Of a stretch of DNA of 64,000 nucleotides, positions 45,592 through 54,522 are shown one piece after another. The notes under the pieces were generated by a model. That model ran no database searches. It saw nothing but the letters and a program-made list of their open reading frames with translations, and was not told where the DNA came from. The DNA is from Paractinoplanes tereljensis. Its GTDB lineage: Bacteria > Actinomycetota > Actinomycetes > Mycobacteriales > Micromonosporaceae. Numbering within the stretch: the stretch's first letter is position 1; each line of letters begins with the position of its first letter. The position numbers and the translations under genes were made by a program. The DNA lies in assembly GCF_016862435.1 (NCBI RefSeq), contig NZ_BOMY01000008.1, forward strand, positions 1 to 64,000. The letters are read 5' to 3'.

Positions 45592-47010
45592 CTACGCGGT
45601 CGCGAGGCTGAGCACGCCGATCGCCTTGGACTTCTTGGCCTCGTACATGGCCATGTCGGCCCGGGTCAGCACGTCGTCGGTGCGGTCGCCGGGGACGGCG
45701 TGCGCGACGCCCACGCTCACCCCGATCCGCACCTTCTCGCCGGCCGCGACCAACTCCCGGCCGACCAAGCCCCGGATCCGGTCCGACATCGCCTCGACCG
45801 CGCCCGGCCCGCGGCAGATGACCACGAACTCGTCACCGCCGAACCGGCTCACCAGGTCGTCCTCGCGCAGCCCGGCCTGCAGATGGTCGGCCACCGCGAC
45901 CAGCAGGTCGTCGCCGGCCGCGTGCCCGAGCCGGTCGTTGACCGGCTTGAAGCCGTCCAGGTCGCAGAAGAGCACCGCCAGCTCCGCCGGATCGGTCCGC
46001 AGCTCCTGGTCGATCCGGTCGACGCAGGCGGCCCGGTTCGGCAGCCCGGTCAGCGCGTCCGAGGTGGCCAGCCGGTGCAGCGCCCGCTCGGCCTCCCGGC
46101 GGGCTGTCGACAAACGGGCGATCCGCACCATGACCAGCGGGATCAGCCCGGCCGACGAGAGCGCGATGAGCACCCCGTCGGTGGGCAGGCCGAACATCGC
46201 CCGGCCGCCGCCGACCAGCGGCCCGAGCGCCAGCATGAACCCGAGGAAGGTCAACCGGCCGGTGGTCAGGTCGTCCACCGGTTTCGGGCCGCGAGTGGTC
46301 ACCGCCGACACCGCCGGATGCAGCGCGGCGCAGCCCAGCGCCGCGTAGCCGGCCAGATAGACGTTGTTGGTCCAGTCGGCCCGCACCCCGTCGTCGAAGG
46401 CGAGCGCGCCGCTCACGCTGCCGACCAGGCTGAAGCCCAGGCCCAGGGCGAGCAGCCGGACCGGGGCCAGCTCACGGCCCGCGCCGGCCGAGATCCGCAC
46501 CATCGCACCCAGCGTGCCGGCCATCATGAAAATGCTCAGGAAGGTGCCGATCTGCTGTTCGATCGGGATGTTGTGGGCGGTGAACGCGGGCAGCATGACG
46601 GTGTCCCAGAGCAGCCCGGAGAGCGCGACCGCGGTGATCACCGAGTCGATGATGCCGCCCACGTCCCCACGGCCGCGCTGCACGATGACCACCAGCGCGG
46701 CCGCGAGAACGCCCAACGCCCCGCCGGTCAGGAAGATGTCGGCGGCGCTGCCGTCACCGCTGAGCCGGCCACCCCAGGTGACCAGCCAGATCCAGATGAA
46801 GTTGCCGACGTTGTAGAAGATCATCCCGGCCAGCAGCGCCCACCAGGCCTGCTGTGAGCCCCTGGGCGCCCGCCGCAACGCCATCACGACCGGCGGCAGG
46901 ACGCTGAGCGTCACCACCAGGAACGGCCAGCCGCGCAGGTCGAACGGCCACACCAGGTACGTCGCCACCAGGGCGCCGGCGAGGGCGGCATAGACGCGCA
47001 GAGTGGCCAC
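45592..47010 (-). CDS. Membrane diguanylate cyclase (GGDEF domain)
   Basis: The 472-residue protein has eight to nine membrane helices in the first 300 residues and a C-terminal GGDEF domain (SRFGGDEFVVICRG). The catalytic GGDEF signature is intact and an RxxD inhibitory site (REDD) lies five residues before it, so it should make cyclic di-GMP and be feedback-inhibited. No EAL domain follows. In filamentous actinobacteria c-di-GMP controls development; a role here is inferred. The membrane part is not one I can name as a MASE type. Confidence 0.92.
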   Translation of the reverse strand: MATLRVYAALAGALVATYLVWPFDLRGWPFLVVTLSVLPPVVMALRRAPRGSQQAWWALLAGMIFYNVGNFIWIWLVTWGGRLSGDGSAADIFLTGGALGVLAAALVVIVQRGRGDVGGIIDSVITAVALSGLLWDTVMLPAFTAHNIPIEQQIGTFLSIFMMAGTLGAMVRISAGAGRELAPVRLLALGLGFSLVGSVSGALAFDDGVRADWTNNVYLAGYAALGCAALHPAVSAVTTRGPKPVDDLTTGRLTFLGFMLALGPLVGGGRAMFGLPTDGVLIALSSAGLIPLVMVRIARLSTARREAERALHRLATSDALTGLPNRAACVDRIDQELRTDPAELAVLFCDLDGFKPVNDRLGHAAGDDLLVAVADHLQAGLREDDLVSRFGGDEFVVICRGPGAVEAMSDRIRGLVGRELVAAGEKVRIGVSVGVAHAVPGDRTDDVLTRADMAMYEAKKSKAIGVLSLATA

Positions 47011-47052
47011 GGGTCGCCAATCGGCGGCCTCGCACCCGAAATGAGACTTTTG

Positions 47053-48540
47053 TCAGACTGCGCAGCCACCGGTGGTCGCCGGCAGCGGCGCCGGGACACC
47101 GATCGTGGGCAGGCCCAGCGAGACGCCCTTGAGCTTCGGGGTGCGACCGGCCTCGGACGCGTCGCCGGCCCGGGTGCGGCGGTGCGACAGCGGTGCCCCG
47201 TCGGCGTTGAGGTGGTGCGGGGCCGCGTAGGTGATCACGGTCTCGACGATGTCACCCGGTCGCGGGGTGGTGTCCCCGGTCGCGAAGTGGACCAGCCGGC
47301 CGTCCCGGGCCCGGCCGCTCATCCGGCCGGTGCGCTCGTCCTTGCGGCCCTCGCCGACCGCGACAAGCACCTCGACCTTCCGGCCCACCAGCTTCTTGTT
47401 CTCTTCCCAGGTGATCTCCTCGAGGAGGGCGATCAGCCGGTTGTAGCGGTCCTGGACGACGGCCTTGGGGACCTGCTCCTCCATCGTCGCGGCCGGGGTG
47501 CCGGGGCGCTTCGAATACTGGAAGGTGAAGGCGCTGGAGAACCGGGCCTGGCGGACCACCTCGAGGGTCTGCTCGAAGTCTTCCTCGGTCTCGCCCGGGA
47601 AGCCGACGATGATGTCGGTGGTGATCGCGGCGTCCGGCATGGCAGCCCGGACCTTCTCGATGATGCCCAGGTATTTCTCCTGGCGGTAACTGCGGCGCAT
47701 GACCTTGAGCAGCCGGTCGGAGCCGGACTGCAGCGGCATGTGCAGCGAGTGGCAGACGTTCGGCGTCTCGGCCATCGCGGCGATCACGTCGTCGGTGAAG
47801 TCCTTCGGGTGCGGGCTGGTGAACCGCACCCGCTCGAGGCCTTCGATCTCGCCGGTGGCGCGCAGCAGCTTGCCGAAGGCGAGCCGGTCGCCGAACTCGA
47901 CGCCGTACGAGTTGACGTTCTGCCCGAGCAGGGTGACCTCGAGGACACCCTCCTTGGTCAGCGCCTCGACCTCGGCCAGGATCTCGCCCGGGCGGCGGTC
48001 TTTCTCCTTGCCGCGCAGCGCCGGCACGATGCAGAAGGTGCAGGTGTTGTTGCAGCCCACCGAGATCGACACCCAGCCGGCGTAGGTCGACTCGCGCTTG
48101 GTCGGCAGGGTCGACGGGAACACCTCGAGCGACTCGAGGATCTCGACCTCGGCCTCCTCGTTGTGCCGGGCCCGTTCGAGCAGCGCCGGCAGCGAGCCGA
48201 TGTTGTGGGTGCCGAAGACGACGTCGACCCAGGGGGCCTTCTTGACGATGTCGCCGCGGTCCTTCTGCGCCAGGCAGCCACCCACGGCGATCTGCATGCC
48301 GGGGTGTTTGAGCTTGGTGGGGCGCAGGTGGCCGAGGTTGCCGTAGAGGCGGTTATCGGCGTTTTCCCGGACCGCGCACGTGTTGAAGACCACGACGTCG
48401 GCCGCGTCGGGGTTCGCGGCCCGCACGTAGCCCGCATCCTCCATCAAGCCGGAGATGCGCTCGCTGTCGTGCACGTTCATCTGGCAGCCGTAGGTGCGCA
48501 CGTCGTAGGTGCGCGCACTGCTCACAGTCTCGGTAGTCAT
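47053..48540 (-). CDS. miaB: tRNA-2-methylthio-N6-dimethylallyladenosine synthase
   Basis: The 495-residue radical SAM methylthiotransferase has the N-terminal UPF0004 cluster Cys19, Cys55 and Cys89, the radical SAM motif Cys163-Cys167-Cys170 (CNNTCTFC), and a C-terminal TRAM domain (about 375-440). It adds a methylthio group to the i6A37 made by MiaA. The C-terminus runs about 50 residues past the TRAM domain and ends in a Gly-Cys. ATG 48540 is the start. The upstream small gene ends 21 bases before it. Confidence 0.97.
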   Translation of the reverse strand: MTTETVSSARTYDVRTYGCQMNVHDSERISGLMEDAGYVRAANPDAADVVVFNTCAVRENADNRLYGNLGHLRPTKLKHPGMQIAVGGCLAQKDRGDIVKKAPWVDVVFGTHNIGSLPALLERARHNEEAEVEILESLEVFPSTLPTKRESTYAGWVSISVGCNNTCTFCIVPALRGKEKDRRPGEILAEVEALTKEGVLEVTLLGQNVNSYGVEFGDRLAFGKLLRATGEIEGLERVRFTSPHPKDFTDDVIAAMAETPNVCHSLHMPLQSGSDRLLKVMRRSYRQEKYLGIIEKVRAAMPDAAITTDIIVGFPGETEEDFEQTLEVVRQARFSSAFTFQYSKRPGTPAATMEEQVPKAVVQDRYNRLIALLEEITWEENKKLVGRKVEVLVAVGEGRKDERTGRMSGRARDGRLVHFATGDTTPRPGDIVETVITYAAPHHLNADGAPLSHRRTRAGDASEAGRTPKLKGVSLGLPTIGVPAPLPATTGGCAV

Positions 48541-48561
48541 GGCAATTGACCAGGGTACTGC

Positions 48562-49014
48562 TTACACCGCCGCGGGCCGCTCCGGCGTCCGGTCACAATC
48601 GTCGCCGGTGCATGGCCGCAACCCCCGCCGCTCCGGGCCGTCGTCGGTCTCGACCTCGTCGACGTGCACCAGTCGCAGCGTGCCGTCCGGTTCGGCCAGC
48701 ACGTACCGCGAGGGGTCGAAGGAGTCGTCCGGCAGCAGGACCGCGGCATCGAGCCGGACCGCGACGGCGCTCGCGGCCGTTGCCTCGGCCACTTCGGCCG
48801 GGGCCAGGTAGATATCGGCAAGTGTCGGAAAGTCGCCGCCGACCAGGTAGACGTCGCACATCACCGCGTCGCCGCCACCCAACGGCGTCACGGTGCGTTC
48901 CAGCGTGCCGGCGATGGCGCCGCACACGCGATCCGCGTCAATTCGTTTTCCGATCGCCCAGTTCCACAGGCCGGGTGTCGGATCCCCGTCAGCCATACCG
49001 AACATGGTGGACAA
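48562..49014 (-). CDS. Hypothetical protein upstream of miaB
   Basis: The product is up to 150 residues, acidic, without signal peptide or membrane helix. It has several Cys (RVCGAI, VMCDVY and RPCTGDDCDR near the end), of which the last pair could bind metal. No family is recognised. ATGs at 49014, 49005 and 48996 are all possible; none has a strong ribosome binding site. It is in the miaB direction with 21 bases between, so co-transcription is likely, and it is divergent from gluA. Confidence 0.6.
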   Translation of the reverse strand: MSTMFGMADGDPTPGLWNWAIGKRIDADRVCGAIAGTLERTVTPLGGGDAVMCDVYLVGGDFPTLADIYLAPAEVAEATAASAVAVRLDAAVLLPDDSFDPSRYVLAEPDGTLRLVHVDEVETDDGPERRGLRPCTGDDCDRTPERPAAV

Positions 49015-49063
49015 TGCCTGGGCCTTCCATCAGTTAAGTTACCGCCCTGTGACCATTCTCGGT

Positions 49064-49092
49064 GTGAACCGATACAAGGGTCCAATTAGAGT
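49064..49092 (+). promoter_or_regulatory. Candidate promoter of the gluABCD operon
   Basis: GTGAAC at 49064-49069 and TAGAGT at 49087-49092 are spaced by 17 bases and lie 45 bases upstream of the gluA start. The -10 fits the actinobacterial TANNNT form; the -35 is a weak match. Offered on pattern only. Confidence 0.4.
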
Positions 49093-49136
49093 GTGCCCAT
49101 CCGGGTGATCCGCGACGAACGGACGGTGGTTCAACA

Positions 49137-49880
49137 GTGTCCGACGAGGCTCTCATCGTCCTCGAGAACGTCAACAAATACTTCGGTCCGCTGCATGTGC
49201 TCGACGACGTTAACCTCTCGGTCGCCCGCGGCGAGGTGGTCGTCGTGATCGGACCGTCCGGTTCCGGCAAGTCCACGCTCTGCCGCGCGATCAATCGACT
49301 GGAACCGATCAATTCGGGGACCATCACGTTCGACGGCAAACCGCTGCCTGCCGAGGGCCGGGCACTTGCCCGCCTGCGCAGCGAGGTCGGCATGGTGTTC
49401 CAGTCCTTCAATCTCTTCGCACACAAGACGATCCTGCAGAACGTGATGCTCGGACCGATCAAGGTGCGTAAGGAGAAGTCCGTCGAAGTCCACGAGCGGG
49501 CCATGTCGCTGCTCGACCGGGTCGGCATCGCCAACCAGGCGGAGAAATATCCGGCCCAGTTGTCCGGCGGTCAGCAGCAGCGGGTGGCGATCGCCCGGGC
49601 CCTCGCGATGCAGCCCAAGGCGCTGCTTTTCGACGAGCCGACCAGCGCGCTCGACCCCGAGATGGTGGGCGAGGTGCTCGACGTGATGACGTCGCTGGCC
49701 CGGGAGGGGATGACCATGGTGGTGGTCACTCACGAGATGGGTTTCGCGCGGCACGCCGCCAACCGAGTGGTGTTCATGGCCGATGGCCAACTCGTCGAGC
49801 AGGCTCCGCCCGCAGAGTTCTTCGCCAATCCGAAAAGCGATCGGGCCAAGGACTTTCTCTCCAAAATTCTTACTCACTGA
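49137..49880 (+). CDS. gluA: Glutamate ABC transporter ATP-binding protein
   Basis: The 247-residue ATPase has Walker [11 protein letters not shown]-loop (VFQSFNLF), signature [15 protein letters not shown], Walker B ([14 protein letters not shown]) and H-loop ([10 protein letters not shown]), the pattern of polar amino acid transporters of the GlnQ/GluA group. It powers uptake by the GluBCD proteins encoded next. The name rests on the following binding protein and permeases and on the known gluABCD-recX-recA linkage of corynebacteria. Start GTG 49137. Confidence 0.93.
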   Translation: MSDEALIVLENVNKYFGPLHVLDDVNLSVARGEVVVVIGPSGSGKSTLCRAINRLEPINSGTITFDGKPLPAEGRALARLRSEVGMVFQSFNLFAHKTILQNVMLGPIKVRKEKSVEVHERAMSLLDRVGIANQAEKYPAQLSGGQQQRVAIARALAMQPKALLFDEPTSALDPEMVGEVLDVMTSLAREGMTMVVVTHEMGFARHAANRVVFMADGQLVEQAPPAEFFANPKSDRAKDFLSKILTH

Positions 49881-49923
49881 CTCTTTGTCCGAAGCGGAAG
49901 AAACGATTTCGAGGAGCGTAATC

Positions 49924-50796
49924 ATGCGCATCACCCGATTGGCAGCGACGTTCGGCGCATTGACCATGGCGCTTGCCGTGGCTGCCTGTGGCGGAGACGA
50001 CTCCGGGTCCGACGGCGGTAGCGGCAGCGGCAGCACCGCGTCCGGCATCGTGGGCAAGGCCGAGAAGGACAAGAAGCTGACCATCGGCGTCAAGGCCGAC
50101 CAGCCGGGTCTCGGTCTGCAGACCGGTAGCACCTACACCGGTTTCGACATCGAGATCGGCAAGATCATCGCCAAGGGCCTCGGCGTCGACGAGAGCGGCA
50201 TCACCTGGAAGACGACGGTCTCCGCGAACCGCGAGCCGTACATCCAGCAGGGCCAGGTCGACATCGTGGTGGCCACCTACACGATCAACGACGAGCGTAA
50301 GCAGAAGGTCAACTTCGGCGGTCCGTACTACATCGCCGGACAGGACCTGCTGGTGCCGGCCGCGTCGACGATCACCGGTCCCGACCAACTGGCCGGCAAG
50401 AAGGTCTGCTCGGTCAGCGGTTCCACCCCGGCCAAGCGCATCCAGACCGACTACAAGGACGCCCAGCTGCAGCAGTTCGACTCGTACTCGAAGTGCGTGA
50501 CGGCGCTGGCCGGCGGTCAGGTCGACGCGGTCACCACCGACGACATCATCCTGGCCGGTTACGCCTCCCAGGATCAGTACGCGGGCAAGTTCAAGGTCGT
50601 CGGCAAGCCCTTCAGCACCGAGCCGTACGGCATCGGCGTCAAGAAGGAAGACTCGGCGGGCTGCACCAAGATCAACGACATCCTGAAGGCCGCCGCGGCC
50701 GACGGGTCGTACAAGAAGGCGTGGGACGACACGCTCGGCAAGAGCGGTAAGGCCGCGCCCGAGCTGGACACCTCCAAGCTCACCAACTGTTCCTGA
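49924..50796 (+). CDS. gluB: Glutamate-binding lipoprotein
   Basis: The 290-residue protein has a lipoprotein signal with the lipidated Cys22 (LAVAACGGDD), a Gly/Ser-rich linker and a type II solute-binding fold (TIGVKADQPGLGL, YTGFDIEIGKIIAKGLG, QGQVDIVVATYTI). It captures glutamate or a related amino acid outside the membrane and passes it to GluCD. GAGGAG lies seven bases before ATG 49924, 43 bases after gluA. A terminator follows it inside the operon. Confidence 0.95.
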   Translation: MRITRLAATFGALTMALAVAACGGDDSGSDGGSGSGSTASGIVGKAEKDKKLTIGVKADQPGLGLQTGSTYTGFDIEIGKIIAKGLGVDESGITWKTTVSANREPYIQQGQVDIVVATYTINDERKQKVNFGGPYYIAGQDLLVPAASTITGPDQLAGKKVCSVSGSTPAKRIQTDYKDAQLQQFDSYSKCVTALAGGQVDAVTTDDIILAGYASQDQYAGKFKVVGKPFSTEPYGIGVKKEDSAGCTKINDILKAAAADGSYKKAWDDTLGKSGKAAPELDTSKLTNCS

Positions 50797-50809
50797 TCTC
50801 CCGGTAATC

Positions 50810-50846
50810 GGCGGGGCCGGTCCTCCGGCCCCGCCTTCGGTTTTTT
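50810..50846 (+). terminator. Intrinsic terminator inside the glu operon, between gluB and gluC
   Basis: GGCGGGGCCGG (50810-50820), loop TCCT, then CCGGCCCCGCC (50825-50835), followed by TTCGGTTTTTT. The 11-bp GC stem with a T-run is the clearest classical terminator in the window. It ends 10 bases before the gluC ATG. Confidence 0.9.
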
Positions 50847-50856
50847 GAAGGGCGCC

Positions 50857-51531
50857 ATGGACGTCTTTTCCGATTCGTACAATCTCGACGTTTATGTGAC
50901 TGGGTTCCTCTGGATCCTGAAGCTCACGGCCGCCGGCACGGTCGGCGCTCTGGTTATCGGCACGCTGCTGGCCGCCATGCGGGTCTCCCCCGTGCCGGTG
51001 CTGCGCGGCTTCGGCACCGCCTGGGTGAACATCTTCCGGAACACCCCGCTCACGCTGATCATCTTCTTCTGCTATTTCGGCCTGTATTCGACGCTCGGCG
51101 TCACGCTCTCCGACAACCTCGAGCTGAACAACTACTGGCTCGGTGTCGTCGGCCTGTCGGTCTACACGGCCGCGTTCGTCTGTGAGGCGATCCGCTCCGG
51201 CATCAACACGGTGCCGGCCGGGCAGGCCGAGGCGGCCCGGGCGATCGGCATGACGTTCCGGCAGACCCTCACGCTGATCGTGCTGCCGCAGGCCGGGCGG
51301 GCGGTGGTCGCGCCGCTGGGCAGCATCCTCATCGCGCTCTGCAAGAACGCGACGATCGTCGGCACGATCGGCCTCATGGAGTCGTCGAACGCCATGAAAG
51401 ACCTGATCAACTCGAACGGCGACAAGGTCTTCACGATCTTCTTCATCTTCGCCGGGACCTTCGCGATCGTCCTCATCCCCACCGGCTACGGCTTCGGCTG
51501 GCTGGCCAACCGACTGGCGGTGAAGCGATGA
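50857..51531 (+). CDS. gluC: Glutamate ABC transporter permease GluC
   Basis: The 224-residue permease has five predicted helices and the HisM/GlnP-type cytoplasmic loop (GQAEAARAIGMTFRQTLTLIVLPQA) that docks on the ATPase. ATG 50857 has GAAGGG four bases upstream; a TTG at 50845 is in frame but lies in the terminator tail. Its stop overlaps the gluD start (ATGA). Confidence 0.94.
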   Translation: MDVFSDSYNLDVYVTGFLWILKLTAAGTVGALVIGTLLAAMRVSPVPVLRGFGTAWVNIFRNTPLTLIIFFCYFGLYSTLGVTLSDNLELNNYWLGVVGLSVYTAAFVCEAIRSGINTVPAGQAEAARAIGMTFRQTLTLIVLPQAGRAVVAPLGSILIALCKNATIVGTIGLMESSNAMKDLINSNGDKVFTIFFIFAGTFAIVLIPTGYGFGWLANRLAVKR

Positions 51532-52394
51532 GCACGGACGCGGTTCTCTACGACCACCCGGGCCCGCGCGCCCGTGCCCGCAACCGCATCCTCACGGTGG
51601 TCTTCGGGGTGGTCCTGGCCGGGCTGCTCTACTGGATCTACCACCGGTTCGACGAGAAGGGCCAGTGGGCCGGCAGCCTCTGGAAGCCGTTCACCCAGAG
51701 CAGCACCTGGACCGACTACATCCTGCCCGGCCTGCAGGGCACGCTCCAGGCCGCGGCGATCGCGATGGTCCTGTCGCTGGCCTTCGGCATCCTGTTCGCC
51801 GTGGGGCGGCTCTCCGACCACTGGTGGGTGCGCATCCCGTCCGGTGTCGTGGTCGAGTTCTTCCGGGCCGTACCCCTGCTGTTGATGATGTTCTTCATCT
51901 TCTTCGGCATCCCGTTCGTCACCGAGAAACCGATGTCCCCGCTCTGGGCCGTCGTCATCGCCTTGACCCTCTACAACGGGTCGGTGCTGGCCGAGGCGTT
52001 CCGGGCCGGCGTGCGGTCGGTGCCGTCCGGGCAGAGCGAGGCGGCGTACGCGATCGGCATGCGCAAGGGCCAGGTGATGGGCCAGATTCTCATCCCGCAG
52101 GCGGCCCGGGCCATGCTGCCGGTGATCGTCAGCCAGCTGGTGGTGCTGGTCAAGGACACCGCGCTGGGCTACATCATCAGCTACAGCGAGCTGCTCCAGC
52201 TGGGCGTCAACAACGTCGCCGCCAACTTCGGCAACGTCATCCAGGCCGCGATGGTGGCCGCCGTCATCTACATCGCGGTCAACTCGACGCTGACCGCGGT
52301 GGCCGGCTGGCTCTCCCGCCGCACCCGGCGGAGCGGCAAGGCCCCGCGCGCCCCTCGACCGGCCGGCGCCCTGGTGGGCACCGCCGAGCCGTAG
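51528..52394 (+). CDS. gluD: Glutamate ABC transporter permease GluD
   Basis: The 288-residue permease has five to six helices and the coupling loop (GQSEAAYAIGMRKGQVMGQILIPQA). A longer N-terminus than GluC (about 60 residues before the first conserved helix) and a basic C-terminal tail (SRRTRRSGKAPRAPR) fit the GluD subunit. It is translationally coupled to gluC by ATGA and ends three bases from the stop of the convergent rny gene. Confidence 0.94.
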   Translation: MSTDAVLYDHPGPRARARNRILTVVFGVVLAGLLYWIYHRFDEKGQWAGSLWKPFTQSSTWTDYILPGLQGTLQAAAIAMVLSLAFGILFAVGRLSDHWWVRIPSGVVVEFFRAVPLLLMMFFIFFGIPFVTEKPMSPLWAVVIALTLYNGSVLAEAFRAGVRSVPSGQSEAAYAIGMRKGQVMGQILIPQAARAMLPVIVSQLVVLVKDTALGYIISYSELLQLGVNNVAANFGNVIQAAMVAAVIYIAVNSTLTAVAGWLSRRTRRSGKAPRAPRPAGALVGTAEP

Positions 52395-52397
52395 GAG

Positions 52398-54122
52398 TTA
52401 CCGGGCCAGTTCCGTGACGCGGGATTCACGAACCACCGTGACGCGGATCTGGCCCGGGTAGGTCAGCTCTTCCTCGATCTGCTTGGCGACGTCGCGGGCC
52501 AGCACGGCCGCGCCGATGTCGTCGATGTCCTCGGGGCGAACCATCACCCGGATCTCGCGGCCCGCCTGCATCGCGAACACCTTCTCGACCCCGACCTTGC
52601 CGGCGGCGATCTCCTCGATCCGCTCGAGGCGCTTGACGTACGCCTCCAGGCTCTCCCGCCGGGCCCCCGGGCGCCCGCCCGAGCAGGCGTCCGCCGCCTG
52701 CGTCAGGACCGCCTCGATGGTCTGCGGGGGCACCTCGTTGTGGTGCGCCTCGATAGCGTGCACCACGTCTTCCGACTCGCCGTACTTGCGGGCCAGGTCG
52801 GCGCCGATCAGCGCGTGGCTGCCCTCCACCTCGTGGGTGAGCGCCTTGCCGATGTCGTGCAGGAACGCGGCCCGCTTCATCGACGGGATGTCCAGGCCCA
52901 GCTCGGCCGCCATGATCCCGGCGATGTGCGCGGTCTCCACGAGGTGCTTCAGCACGTTCTGGCCGTACGAGGTGCGGTAGCGCAGCCGGCCCAGCAGCTT
53001 CGCCAGCTCCGGGTGGATGTCGGTGATGCCGACGTCGACAAGCGCCTCCTCGGCGGCCCGGTCGCAGAGCCGGTCCACCTCGTTCTTGGCACTGTCGAAG
53101 ACCTCCTCGATGCGGTGCGGGTGGATGCGGCCGTCCAGGACCAGCTTCTCCAGGGTCAGCCGGCCGACCTCCCGGCGAACCGGATCGAAGCAGGACAGCA
53201 GCACCGCCTCCGGGGTGTCGTCGATGATCAGGTTGACCCCGGTGACCGACTCGAACGCCCGGATGTTGCGGCCCTCGCGGCCGATGATCCGGCCCTTCAT
53301 CTCGTCACTCGGCAGGTGCAGCACGCTGACCACGCTCTCCGAGGTCTGCTCGCTGGCGATCCGCTGGATGGCGTCGACGACGATGCGGCGGGCCCGGGTG
53401 TCGGCCGTGTTCTTGGCGTCACTCTCGATGTCCCGCACCATGATCGCGGCTTCCCGCTTGGCCTGTGCCTCGATGTCCGACACCAGCTCGGCCCGGGCCG
53501 CCTCGGCGGTCAGGCTGGCGATCCGCTCCAGCTCACGGCGCTTCTGTTCCTCCTGCTGCTTGATTTCCGCTTCCCGGTTGAGGAGAGCGCTTTCTCGGGA
53601 CGACAGATCCGCATCCTGGGTGCCCAGCCGACGCTCCCGCTCGACCAGCCGCTCCACCTCGTCGCCGTGCAGCCGCTCCCGCTCGTCGATCCGGGCGGCG
53701 CGGCGCTCCACCTCGGCGGCCTGCTCCTTCGCGGTCGCGTTCAGCAGGGCCACCTCCCGCTCACCGGAGCGGCGGGCGGCCGAGCGGACCTGCTCGGCGT
53801 CGGCCTCGGCCTGGCGGTGGGCGCGCTCCAGGATGGTGTCCGCCTCGCTGTGCGCGTCCTCCAGGACCCGGCGGGCCTCGGCCCGGGCCGAGGTGGCCTC
53901 GGCCTTGGCTGCGGCGACCTCGGCGCGTACGGAGGCGGCCTTGGCGTTCGCGTCCGCGACCTTCGCCTGGGCGGCACCGACGGCCTGTTCCTCGCGCTCC
54001 TGGGCGTTGGCGCGATCGCTCTGCATCTGGCGCAGCGCCCGCGCTCCGAACAAGAGCCCGGCCACCACCAGGGCGCCGAGGACGACGATCGCCACCACGA
54101 GCACCCAGTACGGGGCGGTCAT
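52398..54122 (-). CDS. rny: Ribonuclease Y
   Basis: The 574-residue protein has an N-terminal membrane helix (VLVVAIVVLGALVVAGLLFG), a long coiled coil (about 30-220) rich in Ala, Glu and Arg, a KH RNA-binding domain (GRIIGREGRNIRAFE) and an HD domain with the metal motif LHDIGKA. It starts decay of mRNAs at the membrane. ATG 54122 places the helix at the N-terminus and has GGGAGA upstream; an in-frame extension to 54212 is without support. Confidence 0.94.
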   Translation of the reverse strand: MTAPYWVLVVAIVVLGALVVAGLLFGARALRQMQSDRANAQEREEQAVGAAQAKVADANAKAASVRAEVAAAKAEATSARAEARRVLEDAHSEADTILERAHRQAEADAEQVRSAARRSGEREVALLNATAKEQAAEVERRAARIDERERLHGDEVERLVERERRLGTQDADLSSRESALLNREAEIKQQEEQKRRELERIASLTAEAARAELVSDIEAQAKREAAIMVRDIESDAKNTADTRARRIVVDAIQRIASEQTSESVVSVLHLPSDEMKGRIIGREGRNIRAFESVTGVNLIIDDTPEAVLLSCFDPVRREVGRLTLEKLVLDGRIHPHRIEEVFDSAKNEVDRLCDRAAEEALVDVGITDIHPELAKLLGRLRYRTSYGQNVLKHLVETAHIAGIMAAELGLDIPSMKRAAFLHDIGKALTHEVEGSHALIGADLARKYGESEDVVHAIEAHHNEVPPQTIEAVLTQAADACSGGRPGARRESLEAYVKRLERIEEIAAGKVGVEKVFAMQAGREIRVMVRPEDIDDIGAAVLARDVAKQIEEELTYPGQIRVTVVRESRVTELAR

Positions 54123-54522
54123 CTCGCCGCGTCTCCCTTCGCCGCCCGGCGCGTTGTGCGCGCGCAGGCTGTCTGCGGGATGCCCGACCAAGGCTCGTTG
54201 CAACCGCGACAAGGCTGCGCCGAGCCACGGCGCGCACTGTTGCGCACGCCGGACGCGACCGCCATGTATGTCTCGCCGGGGGCGGCGCGGTCTGCCGCCG
54301 TCCTGGCCGAAATATTCGCTTCAGTGACCCCTGGGGGTCACAAGTGATGCCGCAATGTAATGCGATCTATGTTGTGCTTGTTGCATGCGATGGTCGGACA
54401 CACCTTGTGTAACGCGAGGCTAGGTCGCAAGTACCACTTCGGTCAAGGTTCCATGATTCGCCCGGGTATGGGACGTAGGGCACAGATCTGCTTACCCGCA
54501 GCTCACGATCCCGGTGGGCAAT
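54123..54522. other. Intergenic region between rny and the GGYPA-repeat membrane protein
   Basis: These 400 bases are AT-richer than the flanks around 54330-54460 and must carry the rny promoter, since rny reads away from here. The membrane protein gene ends at 54523. I see no convincing gene, operator or hairpin. Confidence 0.5.
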
